Of a stretch of DNA of 64,000 bases, positions 39,875 to 48,681 are shown piece by piece. The notes beneath the pieces are model-generated. The model was not told where the DNA came from and did not search any database. It worked only from the letters and a program-made list of their open reading frames with translations. This DNA comes from Hymenobacter puniceus (lineage in GTDB: Bacteria > Bacteroidota > Bacteroidia > Cytophagales > Hymenobacteraceae). Position 1 is the stretch's first letter, and each line of letters opens with the position of its first letter. The stretch is from contig NZ_JACSCX010000001.1 of the NCBI RefSeq assembly GCF_014333525.1, positions 1,054,001 to 1,118,000 on the forward strand. The letters are read 5' to 3'. The position numbers and the translations under genes are program-made.

Positions 39875-42331
39875 CTATTGCTTGATGAAGCGCTGGTGGA
39901 ACACTTTCTGGCCATCGGTGGCGGTGAGGGTGTAGATACCCTTAGCCAGTGCCGACACGTTCAGCTGGTCGCCATCCACTTTCACGCCCGATACTTTAGC
40001 ACCGCGCAGGTCAGTCAGCGTTACAGAAACCAGCGGCGCGTTGTCAGGCATGCTGATGCGCACCACGTCGGTAGCGGGGTTCGGGTAGAGCTCCAGGCCG
40101 CGGGCCGTAGTGCCCTGCGTGAGGCCCATGCTGCTGCCACCGGCAGTTGCACCGGCAATGGCGGCACCGCCCGTGATATTCACGGTGTAGTCTTCGGTTT
40201 CGCCGTAGCTGTAGCTATTGCAGCTGGTAGTGGCCGAGTTGTCGCTCAGGATTACGCGCAGGCGGGTGGCGCCGGTGCGGGCCGTGGTTGGTACCGTGAA
40301 CGTGCCGGTGAGCGTGGCAGCGCTAGCTGAAGAGCCGGATACGACCAGTTCGCCGGTGTCAGCGAAGTCGCCGTCCCGGTTGTAGTCGATGTAGATCTTC
40401 CAGTACTCGGTGTACGCCGTAGAAGCGAAGCCAGCCGAGAAGCTGATGGTTTGCGACGAGCCGGCGGCAATGGAAGTGCTAGTGGCGGTGCCATTGTAGT
40501 AGCCAGCATCAGCCGCGGAGGTACGGGCAATGGTGCCCAGCTTCACGTAGTCGATCCACTCATACGCGACGCTATTGCCCTTGCTGGCGCAATAGGTAAC
40601 CGTGGCAGGCGGCGGCGTGGTGCCAGCGGCGGCGCCCACACCCACGGCGTACCACGCGTTGGTGGTGGCAGTTACTTCCGGCGAGCCGGCACCATATAGG
40701 TCGGTAGCAGCTTGAATAGCGCCGGTGCGGGCATTCGCATAAGTGCTGCTGGCCGTTAGGTACACACTCTCGGTGCGGTAGGCAATTTTAGCGGCCTTGT
40801 CGATGCCGATGGCAGCCACCGTGTAGGCGCTGCCGATGTCGTTGGTGCCGGAGCCGCCCACGCTGAGCAGGTAGAACCAGAAGTTCAGCACGCCCGAGTT
40901 GGTGTGCACTCCGCCGTAGTCGTTGGCGCTGGTGGGCGAGGTGGTGGTCGGCTTCCAGTTGGTGCCCTTGTAGGTGTCGGGCTGGCCTTCGGCGTTGGGG
41001 TTGCTCATCGAGCGCAGCGAAGGCCGCACCTTGTCGATGTCCTCACCAATGAGCCAGGTCTGTTTGGTTGGCGCCTTATAGTACTCTACGGCCGCACCCC
41101 AGATATCGGAGAACCCTTCATTCATGGCGCCCGACTCGTTCTGGTAGGTCAGGTTAGCGGTTCTTTCGCAGATGGCGTGGCCAATCTCGTGAGCCGCCAC
41201 ATCGAGCGAAGTCAGCGGGCGGAAGCGCGAAGCACCGTCGCCGTAGGTCATCACCGAGCCATTCCAGTAAGCATTTTCAAAGCCTACGCCGTCGCCGGGC
41301 GTGTCATCGAAGTGCACGTAGCTCTTAATTTTCGCCCCGGCATTGTCCCAGGAGTTGCGGGCGTGCACGTTTTTGAAGTAGTCGTACGTGCCCTGCGCGC
41401 CCCAGTGAGCATCAAGAGCCGCGTTGTCCATGTTGGTGTTGTTGTACTCGGTCCAGGAGTTGTCGGCGTCGATAAAGTCAACGGCAGTAGTGTAGCTGTT
41501 GCTTTTGCGGGCGTTGTAGGTTTCGATGCCCAAACCGCGGGTGAGTTCGCGCAAGCGGTAGCCGCCGGTAGCGGTTTCCGTGGCGCCGGTTTGCGTGCCT
41601 GCATACTTGGTGGCAAAGGTGCCGGTAGCTGCCGCGTGCTTGATGATTTTATCTTGTGCTACCACTTCGCCGCTGTGCGCATCTACATAGATGTAGGCCC
41701 GGCTGACAGGCGACTGAGCGTACACATTGAACTTCCAGGCCAGCACAGGCTTACCGGCCAGCGCTTCATTGCGGGTGAGTTCGGTGCGCACTACCACTAG
41801 TTCGCCCTGAGGCAGATAGGTGGCGTTGGGGTTGTTTTCCTGCTGCTTGAGGCCGGCTTCCTCGCGGGCATCCTGCCACATGTATTTGCGGGCACCCACA
41901 AACGAGAGGGCGCGCTGCAGGGCGTCGGCGGCGCTAACGGAAGGCGTGGCATTGAGGCCGCGGATTCTTTCGAACTGGCCGCTGATGCCGGCGACCTGGC
42001 CCTGGCGGGCGTGCACCGAGTAGGTGGCGTGCTCTACCTTGATGCCTTTGTAGTACTGCTGGTACTTCTCGTGCACGAAGCCCAGCTGGTCGGCCTCCGA
42101 TTTGGCAGGCAGCAGCTGGTCGTCGGAGGTGAGCTGCAGCTGGTCGCGCAGCACGGTGCTGGCGTCCTGCAGCTTGTAGGCGCTGCTCCCATCGGTGCGG
42201 AACTGCACCAGGTAAGGCGTGCCGTTGTCGTTGAGGGATTTGGCCTGCACCCGGGAAAAGTCCTGGGCCAGCGCCGATGTGGTGAGGCCACCTAACAGCA
42301 TGAGGGTTGCTGCAGAGTACTTGTTGATCAT
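39875..42331 (-). CDS. M4 family metallopeptidase with GEVED and T9SS sorting domains
   Basis: This 818-residue secreted zinc endopeptidase resembles thermolysin. Order: signal peptide (1-22), FTP/PepSY propeptide (about 50-230), and an M4 domain with the zinc motif AAHEIGHAICE and the third ligand in SGAMNEGFSDIWG. The catalytic segment NDYGGVHTNSGVLN follows, then a GEVED beta-domain (about 590-735: WKIYIDYNRDGDFADTGE, GETEDYTVNI) and a T9SS C-terminal domain (GLELYPNPATDVVRI... to HQRFIKQ). It is expected to be exported by T9SS, matured by propeptide removal, and to degrade extracellular proteins. Confidence 0.94.
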   Translation of the reverse strand: MINKYSAATLMLLGGLTTSALAQDFSRVQAKSLNDNGTPYLVQFRTDGSSAYKLQDASTVLRDQLQLTSDDQLLPAKSEADQLGFVHEKYQQYYKGIKVEHATYSVHARQGQVAGISGQFERIRGLNATPSVSAADALQRALSFVGARKYMWQDAREEAGLKQQENNPNATYLPQGELVVVRTELTRNEALAGKPVLAWKFNVYAQSPVSRAYIYVDAHSGEVVAQDKIIKHAAATGTFATKYAGTQTGATETATGGYRLRELTRGLGIETYNARKSNSYTTAVDFIDADNSWTEYNNTNMDNAALDAHWGAQGTYDYFKNVHARNSWDNAGAKIKSYVHFDDTPGDGVGFENAYWNGSVMTYGDGASRFRPLTSLDVAAHEIGHAICERTANLTYQNESGAMNEGFSDIWGAAVEYYKAPTKQTWLIGEDIDKVRPSLRSMSNPNAEGQPDTYKGTNWKPTTTSPTSANDYGGVHTNSGVLNFWFYLLSVGGSGTNDIGSAYTVAAIGIDKAAKIAYRTESVYLTASSTYANARTGAIQAATDLYGAGSPEVTATTNAWYAVGVGAAAGTTPPPATVTYCASKGNSVAYEWIDYVKLGTIARTSAADAGYYNGTATSTSIAAGSSQTISFSAGFASTAYTEYWKIYIDYNRDGDFADTGELVVSGSSASAATLTGTFTVPTTARTGATRLRVILSDNSATTSCNSYSYGETEDYTVNITGGAAIAGATAGGSSMGLTQGTTARGLELYPNPATDVVRISMPDNAPLVSVTLTDLRGAKVSGVKVDGDQLNVSALAKGIYTLTATDGQKVFHQRFIKQ

Positions 42332-42408
42332 ACAGTGCGGTTATGAAGAATGGTAAAAGGGCGAAATGCTCTATTTCAAGAAAGCAGGCTGCTAATTTAT
42401 ATTATTTT

Positions 42409-42416
42409 CAAAGTAA
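42409..42416 (-). promoter_or_regulatory. Possible -7 box of the M4 protease gene
   Basis: TTACTTTG on the minus strand lies about 78 nt before the start codon in an AT-rich leader. Confidence 0.35.
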
Positions 42417-42608
42417 TACGCATTTCATTGAAAATTCTTTTTCAACACACACCATTTTTTGCAACCATTACAAATAGAATACTATTATTTAATTCCAATT
42501 TAATTTCCATTTAGTCCAAGAAGCAGGTTCTGTAGTAGCCATCAATTTCATCTGGCCAGCGTAGACGTTGCGTAGTTTTACATACCCTTCCTTCTTCCCT
42601 ACTGCTTT

Positions 42609-43391
42609 ATGACACATATCCCTTCTTCCTCCCGCTGGCGCCTCGATGGCCAGCTAGCCCTGGTCACGGGGGCTTCTAAAGGCATTGGGGCGGCCGTGGC
42701 TACAGAGCTGCTGCAACTGGGCGCCACAGTGCTGGCTGTAGCCCGTAAAGCACCCGACTTGGAAGCCCAGATAGCCCAGTGGCGTGCCCAGGGTTTGCAA
42801 GCCTATGCTGTAGCCGCCGACGTAAGCACGGCCGCCGGCCGGCAGCAAGTGCTGGCAGCCGTGGCCGAATTGGGCTCGGCCCTGCATATTCTGGTCAACA
42901 ACGTGGGCACCAACATCCGCAAGCCCACTACCGACTACAGCCCCACTGAGTATCAGCACCTGCTGGCCACCAACCTGGAATCGGTGTTTGGGCTGTGCCA
43001 GGGCGCGTATCCGCTGTTGCAGGCGGCGGGCAGCGCCAGTATTGTCAATGTGTCGTCGGTGGCGGGGCTTACGCACGTGCGCACCGGCTCCATCTACGGC
43101 ATGACCAAGGCCGCCATGAACCAGCTCGGCCGCAACCTGGCTGCCGAATGGGCGCCGGCCGGCATCCGCGTGAATACGGTGGCGCCGTGGTACATCCGCA
43201 CGCCACTGGCTGAAACTGTGCTGCGCAACCCCGAGTACCTGGCTGAGGTGGTGAGTTGCACACCGGCCGGGCGTGTGGGCGAGCCAGAAGAAGTGGCCGC
43301 GGCCGTGGCATTTCTGTGTTTGCCCGCCGCCAGCTACATCACCGGCCAGACGCTGAGTGTGGATGGCGGCTTCAGCACGAGTGGTTTCTGA
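42609..43391 (+). CDS. SDR family oxidoreductase, tropinone reductase-like
   Basis: This 260-residue classical short-chain dehydrogenase has the cofactor motif [12 protein letters not shown] near the N-terminus, NNVGTN at strand 4, catalytic Ser in [10 protein letters not shown], and Tyr/Lys in YGMTKAA. The end [14 protein letters not shown] is typical. The short loop and the sequence pattern resemble tropinone-reductase-like SDRs (NADPH preferred, inferred from Ser-Lys after the first Gly). The native substrate is unknown. Confidence 0.9.
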   Translation: MTHIPSSSRWRLDGQLALVTGASKGIGAAVATELLQLGATVLAVARKAPDLEAQIAQWRAQGLQAYAVAADVSTAAGRQQVLAAVAELGSALHILVNNVGTNIRKPTTDYSPTEYQHLLATNLESVFGLCQGAYPLLQAAGSASIVNVSSVAGLTHVRTGSIYGMTKAAMNQLGRNLAAEWAPAGIRVNTVAPWYIRTPLAETVLRNPEYLAEVVSCTPAGRVGEPEEVAAAVAFLCLPAASYITGQTLSVDGGFSTSGF

Positions 43392-43392
43392 A

Positions 43393-43579
43393 TCACGGAT
43401 GATAGCGGATTAGACGGATTAATGGGATTTTGTGGACGATTTCGTTTTAAAAGAGAAGGGCTTGCCGTGTGGCAAGCCCTTCTCTTTATTTGGATAGACA
43501 GCGGATTAAGGCAGAGAAAAACAGAGCAGAATCGTCCACAAAATCCGACCAATCCGCTTACTCCGCTATTATCCGTGAC
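43393..43579. repeat. Inverted repeat family E (ACGGATNATAGCGGATTAG type) enclosing a terminator
   Basis: The left side (43393-43441) and right side (43530-43579) are near-complements of about 49 nt: ATCACGGATGATAGCGGATT and its partner, with several mismatches. Inside is a perfect terminator hairpin. The right arm overlaps the 3' end of the ATP-grasp gene. Related motifs recur at 55076-55114. Confidence 0.82.
43450..43487. terminator. Terminator between SDR and ATP-grasp genes
   Basis: AAAGAGAAGGGCTTGCC and its complement are perfect 17-bp arms with loop GTGT, between convergent genes. Confidence 0.88.
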
Positions 43580-44436
43580 AAGGCTTGTTCGTAGCGGGTG
43601 AGGCTGTTTTCGTCGGACGCCAGATAGAGGAACGGCTCGATGAGCTCCAGCTCCATGAGCAGCAGCTCGCCGTTGGCATCCACACCATCAACGCGGGCAT
43701 ATAGGCAGTTTTCGGCGAATTCGCGCACAATCTGGTCGGCGGTGGCGCGCAGGTGGGCGGGTGCCTCCTGGGGCTCGATGCCGCCACCGAGGTAATGCTG
43801 CACCCGAAAGTCGCCGGCCTTGGGGGTTTTCAGCACGCAATGGCTGAACTCGCCGCCCAGATAAATCAACGACCATTCGCCCTGAGTCTGAATTTCGGGC
43901 TGAAAAGGCTGGGCCATAAAATCCTCGTGGCGCAGCAGCTCGGTCAGCTCGGGTGCGCGGCGCTGGGCTTCCGGCAGCATCAGGTCGAAGGTATTTTTGG
44001 CCCCACCGCTTATGGCCGGCTTCACCACCAGTCGCTCGGTGCCAAGGGCTGCAAACAGGCTTTCGGCGTCGAAAGAGGTGCCTTTGGTGAGCCAGTGCGT
44101 GGGCACGATGCGCACACCGGCCTGCTGCATATCCAGCAGGTATTTCTTGTCGGCGTTCCAGCGCACGGTAGCCACGGGGTTGAGCAGGCGCACACCCAGC
44201 GCCTCTATGCGGTCCAGCCAGGCGTAGAACTCCTGCACCCGGTCGAAGTAGTCCCACGGCGACTTGAGCACTACGGCGTCGTAGCTGCGCCAGTCCACGG
44301 CAGGGTTGCTCCAGATGCGGGGCTCGACGTGGTGGCCCAAAGCCCGCAGGTGGCGCGTGAGCAGGTTGTCTTCGTCATCAACGTTGGGAGCGGCGTACTG
44401 CGCCAGGGTTTCGCAGGTTACGAGGGCAATGGTCAT
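43558..44436 (-). CDS. ATP-grasp domain protein (RimK/glutathione synthetase-like)
   Basis: This 292-residue cytoplasmic ligase has an ATP-grasp fold. Visible signatures are AVVLKSPWDYFDR, KKYLLDMQQAGVRIVPTHWL, LVVKPAISGGAKNTF (nucleotide-binding lysine and glycine loop), FMAQPFQPEI and the metal-binding end YARVDGVDANGELLLMELELIEPFL. It resembles the RimK/glutathione-synthetase-like group that joins an acid to an amine. The last codons (SRIIAE and stop) lie inside the right arm of repeat E, so the C-terminus was probably redefined by that insertion. The substrate is unknown. Confidence 0.85.
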   Translation of the reverse strand: MTIALVTCETLAQYAAPNVDDEDNLLTRHLRALGHHVEPRIWSNPAVDWRSYDAVVLKSPWDYFDRVQEFYAWLDRIEALGVRLLNPVATVRWNADKKYLLDMQQAGVRIVPTHWLTKGTSFDAESLFAALGTERLVVKPAISGGAKNTFDLMLPEAQRRAPELTELLRHEDFMAQPFQPEIQTQGEWSLIYLGGEFSHCVLKTPKAGDFRVQHYLGGGIEPQEAPAHLRATADQIVREFAENCLYARVDGVDANGELLLMELELIEPFLYLASDENSLTRYEQALSRIIAE

Positions 44437-44450
44437 GTATTTGGTAAGGG

Positions 44451-44645
44451 TGATGGAGTAATGAGGTAATGAAGTGAGGGGGTGATGGAGTAATGAGGTG
44501 ATGGTAGAACGTCATGCAGAGCGCAGCGAAGCATCTCGCGTGCTGATGTTGCAACGATGCTCAACGTCAGCACCCGAGATGCTACGCTCTGCATGACGTT
44601 CTTCTTCTTGTCAACTGTCACCTCATAAGCCCTTCACCTCATCAC
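44451..44645. repeat. Family G flanking repeats enclosing B6 (nested palindromes)
   Basis: The left flank (44451-44504) consists of TGATGGAGTAATGAGG-type units and the right flank (44616-44645) of the complementary CACCTCAT units. Copy B6 lies in between. Confidence 0.65.
44506..44602. repeat. Palindromic intergenic repeat, family B copy 6
   Basis: AGAACGTCATGCAGAGCG and its complement form the outer arms, with a few inner mismatches. It lies 46 nt behind the M20 stop codon, inside the G-type flanks. Confidence 0.9.
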
Positions 44646-44648
44646 GCT

Positions 44649-45947
44649 TCACTTTTTCATAGCCAGATAATCGGCAGCAAGGGTGGCGAGGGTGCGCACG
44701 CCCAGCGTGAGGCCGCTTTCATCTACGAAAAAGCCCGGCGTGTGGTGCGGCGCGGTGGTAGCGGGGTCTTTGCCTTTGGGCATGCCGCCCACAAACAGAA
44801 AGAAACCAGGCACTTTCTCCTGGTAATAGGCGAAGTCCTCGGCGCCGGTGACGGCCTTTTGCAGCACTACGTGCTCGGGGCCGGCCACGCGGCGCAAGGT
44901 GGGCAGCATCTGCTCGGTGAGGCGCGCTTCGTTGAACGTCACGGGGGCGTAGTTCACGATGTCCACCTCGGCCGTGGCGCCGGCGCTTTCGGCAATGTTG
45001 GTGCTGGTGCGGCGCACAGCGGCCCAGATCTGCTGCTGCATTTCTTTGTTGAGGGTTCGGATGGTGCCGGTTAGCTCCACCTGCTCCGGGATGATGTTGT
45101 TGCGCACCCCGCCGTGCACCATGCCCACGGTCAGTACGGCCGCATCCTGCGTCAGCTCGGTCTGGCGGCTGATGATGGTTTGCAGGCCCACGATGATCTG
45201 CGCAGCCGTCACCACGGGGTCCACGGCCAGCCACGGATACGCGCCGTGCGCCGACTTACCCTTCACCTTGATGGTGAAAACGTCGGACGAGGCCATGGTG
45301 CCCTCGGGCCGGTACTTGAGCGTGCCTACTTCAGTCTGGGCGTTGATGTGCACCCCGAATACGGCATCGACCTTGGGCTTGTCGAGCACACCTTCTTGCA
45401 CCATCAGCTTGGCCCCACCCGTCACGCCGGGCAAAGAGCCTTCCTCGGCGGGCTGGAAGATGAATTTCACGGTGCCGCTGAGGTCTTTTTTCATCTCGCT
45501 GAGCACGTTAGCAGCACCCAGCAGCATAGCCACGTGGGTGTCGTGGCCGCAGGCGTGCATCACGCCCACTTCCTGGCCGTTGTACTGGGTGCGGGCCTTA
45601 GAGGCGAAAGGTAGCGTGGGACTTTCCGTCACGGGTAGGCCGTCCATGTCGGCGCGCAACGCCACCACGGGGCCGGGCTTGCCGCCGCGCAGGATGCCCA
45701 CCACGCCGGTACGCGCCACGCCGGTTTGCACTTCCAGGCCCAGCCGCTTCAGCTCGGCGGCAATAATGCCGGCCGTACGGATTTCCTGGTTGCCCAGTTC
45801 GGGGTGTTCGTGCAGGTCGCGGCGCCAGGCAATCACCTGCTTTTCCTGCTGCGCGGCCAGCTTGGCAATGCGGGCATCGAGGGCGGTGGTTTGGGCAGAC
45901 GCGGCCAGGGGCAGCGTGAGGGCAAGTAAGGAAAGCAGGCGCTTCAT
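44649..45947 (-). CDS. M20 family amidohydrolase, exported
   Basis: This 432-residue metallo-amidohydrolase related to IAA-amino acid hydrolases and N-acyl-amino acid deacylases has a signal peptide (LLSLLALTLPLAASAQ). Signatures are ARLHEHPELG-like RRDLHEHPELG, ALRADMDGLP, MHACGHDTHVAML (metal ligands), FQPAEEGSLPG and the lid-domain KGKSAHGAYPW. The end (HHTPGFFVDESGL) contains the last ligand histidine. The ATG at 45947 was preferred over 46163 because of the signal peptide. A -7-like TACCTTTT lies about 25-35 nt upstream. Confidence 0.92.
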   Translation of the reverse strand: MKRLLSLLALTLPLAASAQTTALDARIAKLAAQQEKQVIAWRRDLHEHPELGNQEIRTAGIIAAELKRLGLEVQTGVARTGVVGILRGGKPGPVVALRADMDGLPVTESPTLPFASKARTQYNGQEVGVMHACGHDTHVAMLLGAANVLSEMKKDLSGTVKFIFQPAEEGSLPGVTGGAKLMVQEGVLDKPKVDAVFGVHINAQTEVGTLKYRPEGTMASSDVFTIKVKGKSAHGAYPWLAVDPVVTAAQIIVGLQTIISRQTELTQDAAVLTVGMVHGGVRNNIIPEQVELTGTIRTLNKEMQQQIWAAVRRTSTNIAESAGATAEVDIVNYAPVTFNEARLTEQMLPTLRRVAGPEHVVLQKAVTGAEDFAYYQEKVPGFFLFVGGMPKGKDPATTAPHHTPGFFVDESGLTLGVRTLATLAADYLAMKK

Positions 45948-46086
45948 AAAGTACAGGCTGAAATGGGTGGCAAAAGGTACGACACGCGCGGCGGAGTGCC
46001 CCGGCGTAGCGCCTGGTTTGTGGGCGCGCCCGCTGTAATACCCCCCCACGTGTAGGGCAGGCTCGTAGTGCACGCCGGTCAGGCTG

Positions 46087-46094
46087 TACTTTTG
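46087..46094 (+). promoter_or_regulatory. -7 box 4 nt before the PAP2-like gene
   Basis: TACTTTTG matches consensus and is followed by CTGT and ATG. A leaderless transcript is expected. Confidence 0.58.
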
Positions 46095-46098
46095 CTGT

Positions 46099-46794
46099 AT
46101 GCCTGCTTTCACCGCCAATCCTGCTCCCTCCCCTACCCTCCGCTGGCCCGCAGCCTGGCGCACTCCTGGCTTCCGGGCGCGGCTGCTGCTGGTGCTGGCG
46201 TTGCTGCTGGGGCTGCTGGCGGCGCTGCCGCGCTTCTTCGCCTACATCCAGGCCCGGCCGGGCGTGGTCCTCTCCGACCCATTGCTGGCGCTACTGCCCG
46301 CCCACGACGTGTCGGCGCTGACGTTTGGGGCTATCTACCTGAGCGTAGTGGCAGGCTTGTGGAGGTTGTTGCCGCGGCCTCTGCTGCTGCTGCGGGCACT
46401 GTGGGCGTATCTGCTGCTGCATGTGTGCCGCTGCCTGCTGCTGTGGCTGCTGCCGCTGGAGCCGCCCGTGGGCCTTGTGCTGCTCCAGGACCCGCTCGTG
46501 GACCAGCTGGTTTACGCCGCGCCGGCGCCCATCACCAAGGACCTGTTTTTCTCGGGTCACACGGCTACCGTAGTGCTGCTGGCGCTGGCCGTGGGCCGAG
46601 GCCGACTGCGCCGCGGCTTGCTGGCAGCGGCCGGGCTGGTAGGCACGCTAGTGCTGGTGCAGCACGCCCACTATACTTACGACGTGCTGGCTGCGCCGCT
46701 GTTTGCCTGGGGCTGCTACCGTGTGGCTAAGGACCTCACCCCCTGGCCCCCTATCCAAAAGAGAGGGGGAATTAGCTTTAGAGTTAGAGATTAG
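46099..46794 (+). CDS. PAP2-like (PAP2_C) membrane phosphatase family protein
   Basis: This 231-residue membrane protein has five to six hydrophobic helices. The active-site signature FSGHTATVVLLAL and the later QHAHYTYDVLAAPLFAW resemble the PAP2_C/sphingomyelin-synthase-like group, whose two His/Asp boxes act on lipid phosphates. The first histidine box (KxxxxxxRP) of classical PAP2 is not obvious. The last about 20 residues (DLTPWPPIQKRGG...) are encoded by repeat D, so the original protein probably ended just after YRVAKD. Confidence 0.75.
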   Translation: MPAFTANPAPSPTLRWPAAWRTPGFRARLLLVLALLLGLLAALPRFFAYIQARPGVVLSDPLLALLPAHDVSALTFGAIYLSVVAGLWRLLPRPLLLLRALWAYLLLHVCRCLLLWLLPLEPPVGLVLLQDPLVDQLVYAAPAPITKDLFFSGHTATVVLLALAVGRGRLRRGLLAAAGLVGTLVLVQHAHYTYDVLAAPLFAWGCYRVAKDLTPWPPIQKRGGISFRVRD

Positions 46795-46843
46795 AAAGCT
46801 AGAACTATAGCCCTTCTCTTTTGGCGAGGGGTTGGGGTGAGGT
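46733..46843. repeat. Palindromic intergenic repeat, family D
   Basis: ACCTCACCCCCTGGCCCC on the left pairs imperfectly with GGGGTTGGGGTGAGGT on the right. The centre carries the TAGAGTTAGA...AAGCTAGA motif that also occurs in the loop of repeat C. The left arm encodes the C-terminus of the PAP2-like protein. Confidence 0.82.
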
Positions 46844-46846
46844 GCT

Positions 46847-47632
46847 TTACTTCAGGTGCTTTTCGTAGATGCCGGCCGCAATTTTCTCGGTTATCGACTT
46901 CGGCACCAGCCCGGTAAGCTTCGAGGAAATCTTGTTCAGCGCGCCCGGAATCAACTCGGCCTCACCGGCCAGCAGCGCCGCAATGCCAGCCTGGGCCACC
47001 TGCGCGGGCGTCATGGATACTTTGTTGGCGGTTTCCTGCAGGCCGGCGCTCATGCCAGCACGGTCGGCGAAGTCGGTGGTGGTGGCGCCGGGGCTGAGGC
47101 AGGTAACGGACACGCTGGAGTCGCGCAGCTCGTAGCGCAGGCCGCGGGAGAAGCTCAGCAGAAACGCCTTGCTGGCCGCGTAGAGCGTGAGCGTGGGCAC
47201 CGCCTGGTAGGCAGCGGTGCTCGACACGTTCAGAATGTAGGCTTTGGGCTGCTGGCGCAGCGCTGGCAGCAGGCGGTGCGTGAGGGCCACCGGTACGTGC
47301 ATGTTCAGCTGCAGCATGTTCTGCTGGTCCTCCAAGGCCAGGTCCTCAAACCGTCCCCACAGGCCGTAGCCGGCATTATTGACCAGCATAGCCAGCTCCT
47401 GCGTCTGGCTGCCGGCCCACTCCGCCACGGTTTCCACGGCGTGCGGCGCGGCTAGGTCTTGCGCCAACACCGCCGCCTCCACCTTGAATTGCTGCCGCAG
47501 CTCCTGGGCTACCTCTTCCAGCTGCGCTGAGGAGCGCGCCACCAGCAGCAGGTTGTAGCCGCGGCGGGCCAGCTCGGCGGCAAAAGCGCGGCCAATGCCG
47601 CGGGAAGCGCCGGTAATGAGAGCAGTAGGCAT
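46847..47632 (-). CDS. SDR family oxidoreductase (YqjQ/DltE-like)
   Basis: This 261-residue short-chain dehydrogenase has the cofactor motif ITGASRGIGRAFAAELA, NNAGYGLWG, catalytic Ser in LNVSSTAAYQ and Tyr/Lys in YAASKAFLLSFS. The end GALNKISSKLTGLVP and the length fit the YqjQ/DltE-like group of NAD(P)-dependent oxidoreductases. It lies downstream of the phytanoyl-CoA dioxygenase gene on the same strand; the long repeat C between them contains a hairpin that would end transcription. Confidence 0.9.
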   Translation of the reverse strand: MPTALITGASRGIGRAFAAELARRGYNLLLVARSSAQLEEVAQELRQQFKVEAAVLAQDLAAPHAVETVAEWAGSQTQELAMLVNNAGYGLWGRFEDLALEDQQNMLQLNMHVPVALTHRLLPALRQQPKAYILNVSSTAAYQAVPTLTLYAASKAFLLSFSRGLRYELRDSSVSVTCLSPGATTTDFADRAGMSAGLQETANKVSMTPAQVAQAGIAALLAGEAELIPGALNKISSKLTGLVPKSITEKIAAGIYEKHLK

Positions 47633-47647
47633 GTAGTGGGGTGGTTT

Positions 47648-47802
47648 AGAGCTAAAAGCTCCCCTTCTTTTTCAAGGAGGGGTGGCCGAAGGCCGGGGTG
47701 GTAAACTAGAGTTAGAAAGCTAGAGCTAGTTGTCGTTCAATGATTGAACCACCCCGGCCTTCGGCCACCCCTCCTTGAAAAAGAAGGGGAGCTTTTAGCT
47801 CT
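47648..47802. repeat. Palindromic intergenic repeat, family C (55-bp perfect arms)
   Basis: The arms 47648-47702 and 47748-47802 are fully complementary over 55 bp, starting AGAGCTAAAAGCTCCCC and with the inner part GGTGGCCGAAGGCC, around a 45-nt loop. The loop shares the TAGAGTTAGAAAGCTAGA motif with repeat D. It lies between two genes of the same strand and can act as terminator. Confidence 0.95.
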
Positions 47803-47821
47803 AATCCTGGTTCAACCCAGC

Positions 47822-48637
47822 TTACTTCACTAAGTGCAGAAACCGCAGATAGAACGGTGTGGGGCTGTTTTCGTGCTTGGGCTGGTACTTGCCGGCCACG
47901 ATGGGCACGTACATCACGCGGCGACGCGACACCTCCCCCACCAGCGGCGACTGGGCCACGCGGTGCCACATACGGCCGTCGTGCACGGTCAGGTCGCCGG
48001 GCTCGGTTTCCACGGCTATTTCGTGCGGATCGGGGCCTACGTCTTTGTAGTACTTCTTGCGAAACAGCATGTCGCGCAGCGGCTGGTGGTGGGTGCCCGG
48101 AATCAAACGCAGGCCGCCGTTGGTGGCGGGCGTGCCGTCGAGGTGGAAGCCTACGTTGAGCATGGGGCCGATGCGCTTGCCGTAGAATACGTCGCGCAGC
48201 GAGTCGGTGTGCCAGCCCATCTGCGAAAACTCCGAGCCCGGCACGTTCACGTAGTGGTTGATGACGAGGCCATCCTTTTCATTGACGCCAACGCGGCCAC
48301 CCGGCGCTTCGAGCAGCGGAAACAGAGCCCGAAACCGGGCATCCTGCAGAAATTCGGCCAGCACCGGGCTGTAGTGCGAGGCAAAGGCGAAGCGCTGCAC
48401 GATGGGCGAGCCATCCACGTCTTTGCCGTATTTGATGGGCACACCGTTCACTTTCTGCACCCCTTCGGCCAGCCATTGCTGCTGTACAGCTTCGGTGGCG
48501 CGCAGTAGCTCCTGTACCTGCTCGGGGCTGGCGAAGGCGCGAAAGTGCAGGAAGCCGTGTTGTCGAAAAAAGGCCTGTTGCTCGGCAGTGAGCGTGGCTC
48601 CTAGCGTAAACCGCGGATAAGATTTCAAGGAAGTCAT
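47822..48637 (-). CDS. Phytanoyl-CoA dioxygenase (PhyH) family protein
   Basis: This 271-residue cytoplasmic Fe(II)/2-oxoglutarate oxygenase has the double-stranded beta-helix signature: HTDSLRDVFYG with the HxD pair, LRLIPGTHHQPL in the middle, and the distal His/Arg in VHDGRMWHRVAQSPL. The Fe ligands His, Asp and His are all visible. The native substrate is unknown. The start was set at 48637, since the upstream frame is unlike the family and crosses the -7 box. Confidence 0.88.
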   Translation of the reverse strand: MTSLKSYPRFTLGATLTAEQQAFFRQHGFLHFRAFASPEQVQELLRATEAVQQQWLAEGVQKVNGVPIKYGKDVDGSPIVQRFAFASHYSPVLAEFLQDARFRALFPLLEAPGGRVGVNEKDGLVINHYVNVPGSEFSQMGWHTDSLRDVFYGKRIGPMLNVGFHLDGTPATNGGLRLIPGTHHQPLRDMLFRKKYYKDVGPDPHEIAVETEPGDLTVHDGRMWHRVAQSPLVGEVSRRRVMYVPIVAGKYQPKHENSPTPFYLRFLHLVK

Positions 48638-48673
48638 AATAACCCAGGCCGCCTGAAAGCAGGCCTGCGAAGG

Positions 48674-48681
48674 CAAAGATA
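48674..48681 (-). promoter_or_regulatory. -7 box of the PhyH-like gene
   Basis: TATCTTTG on the minus strand matches consensus and gives a leader of about 36 nt. Confidence 0.52.

Noticed and set aside
46733..47802. Palindromes C and D as ends of an insertion sequence
   Set aside because: The gene between them is a normal SDR; no transposase or target-site duplication was seen.
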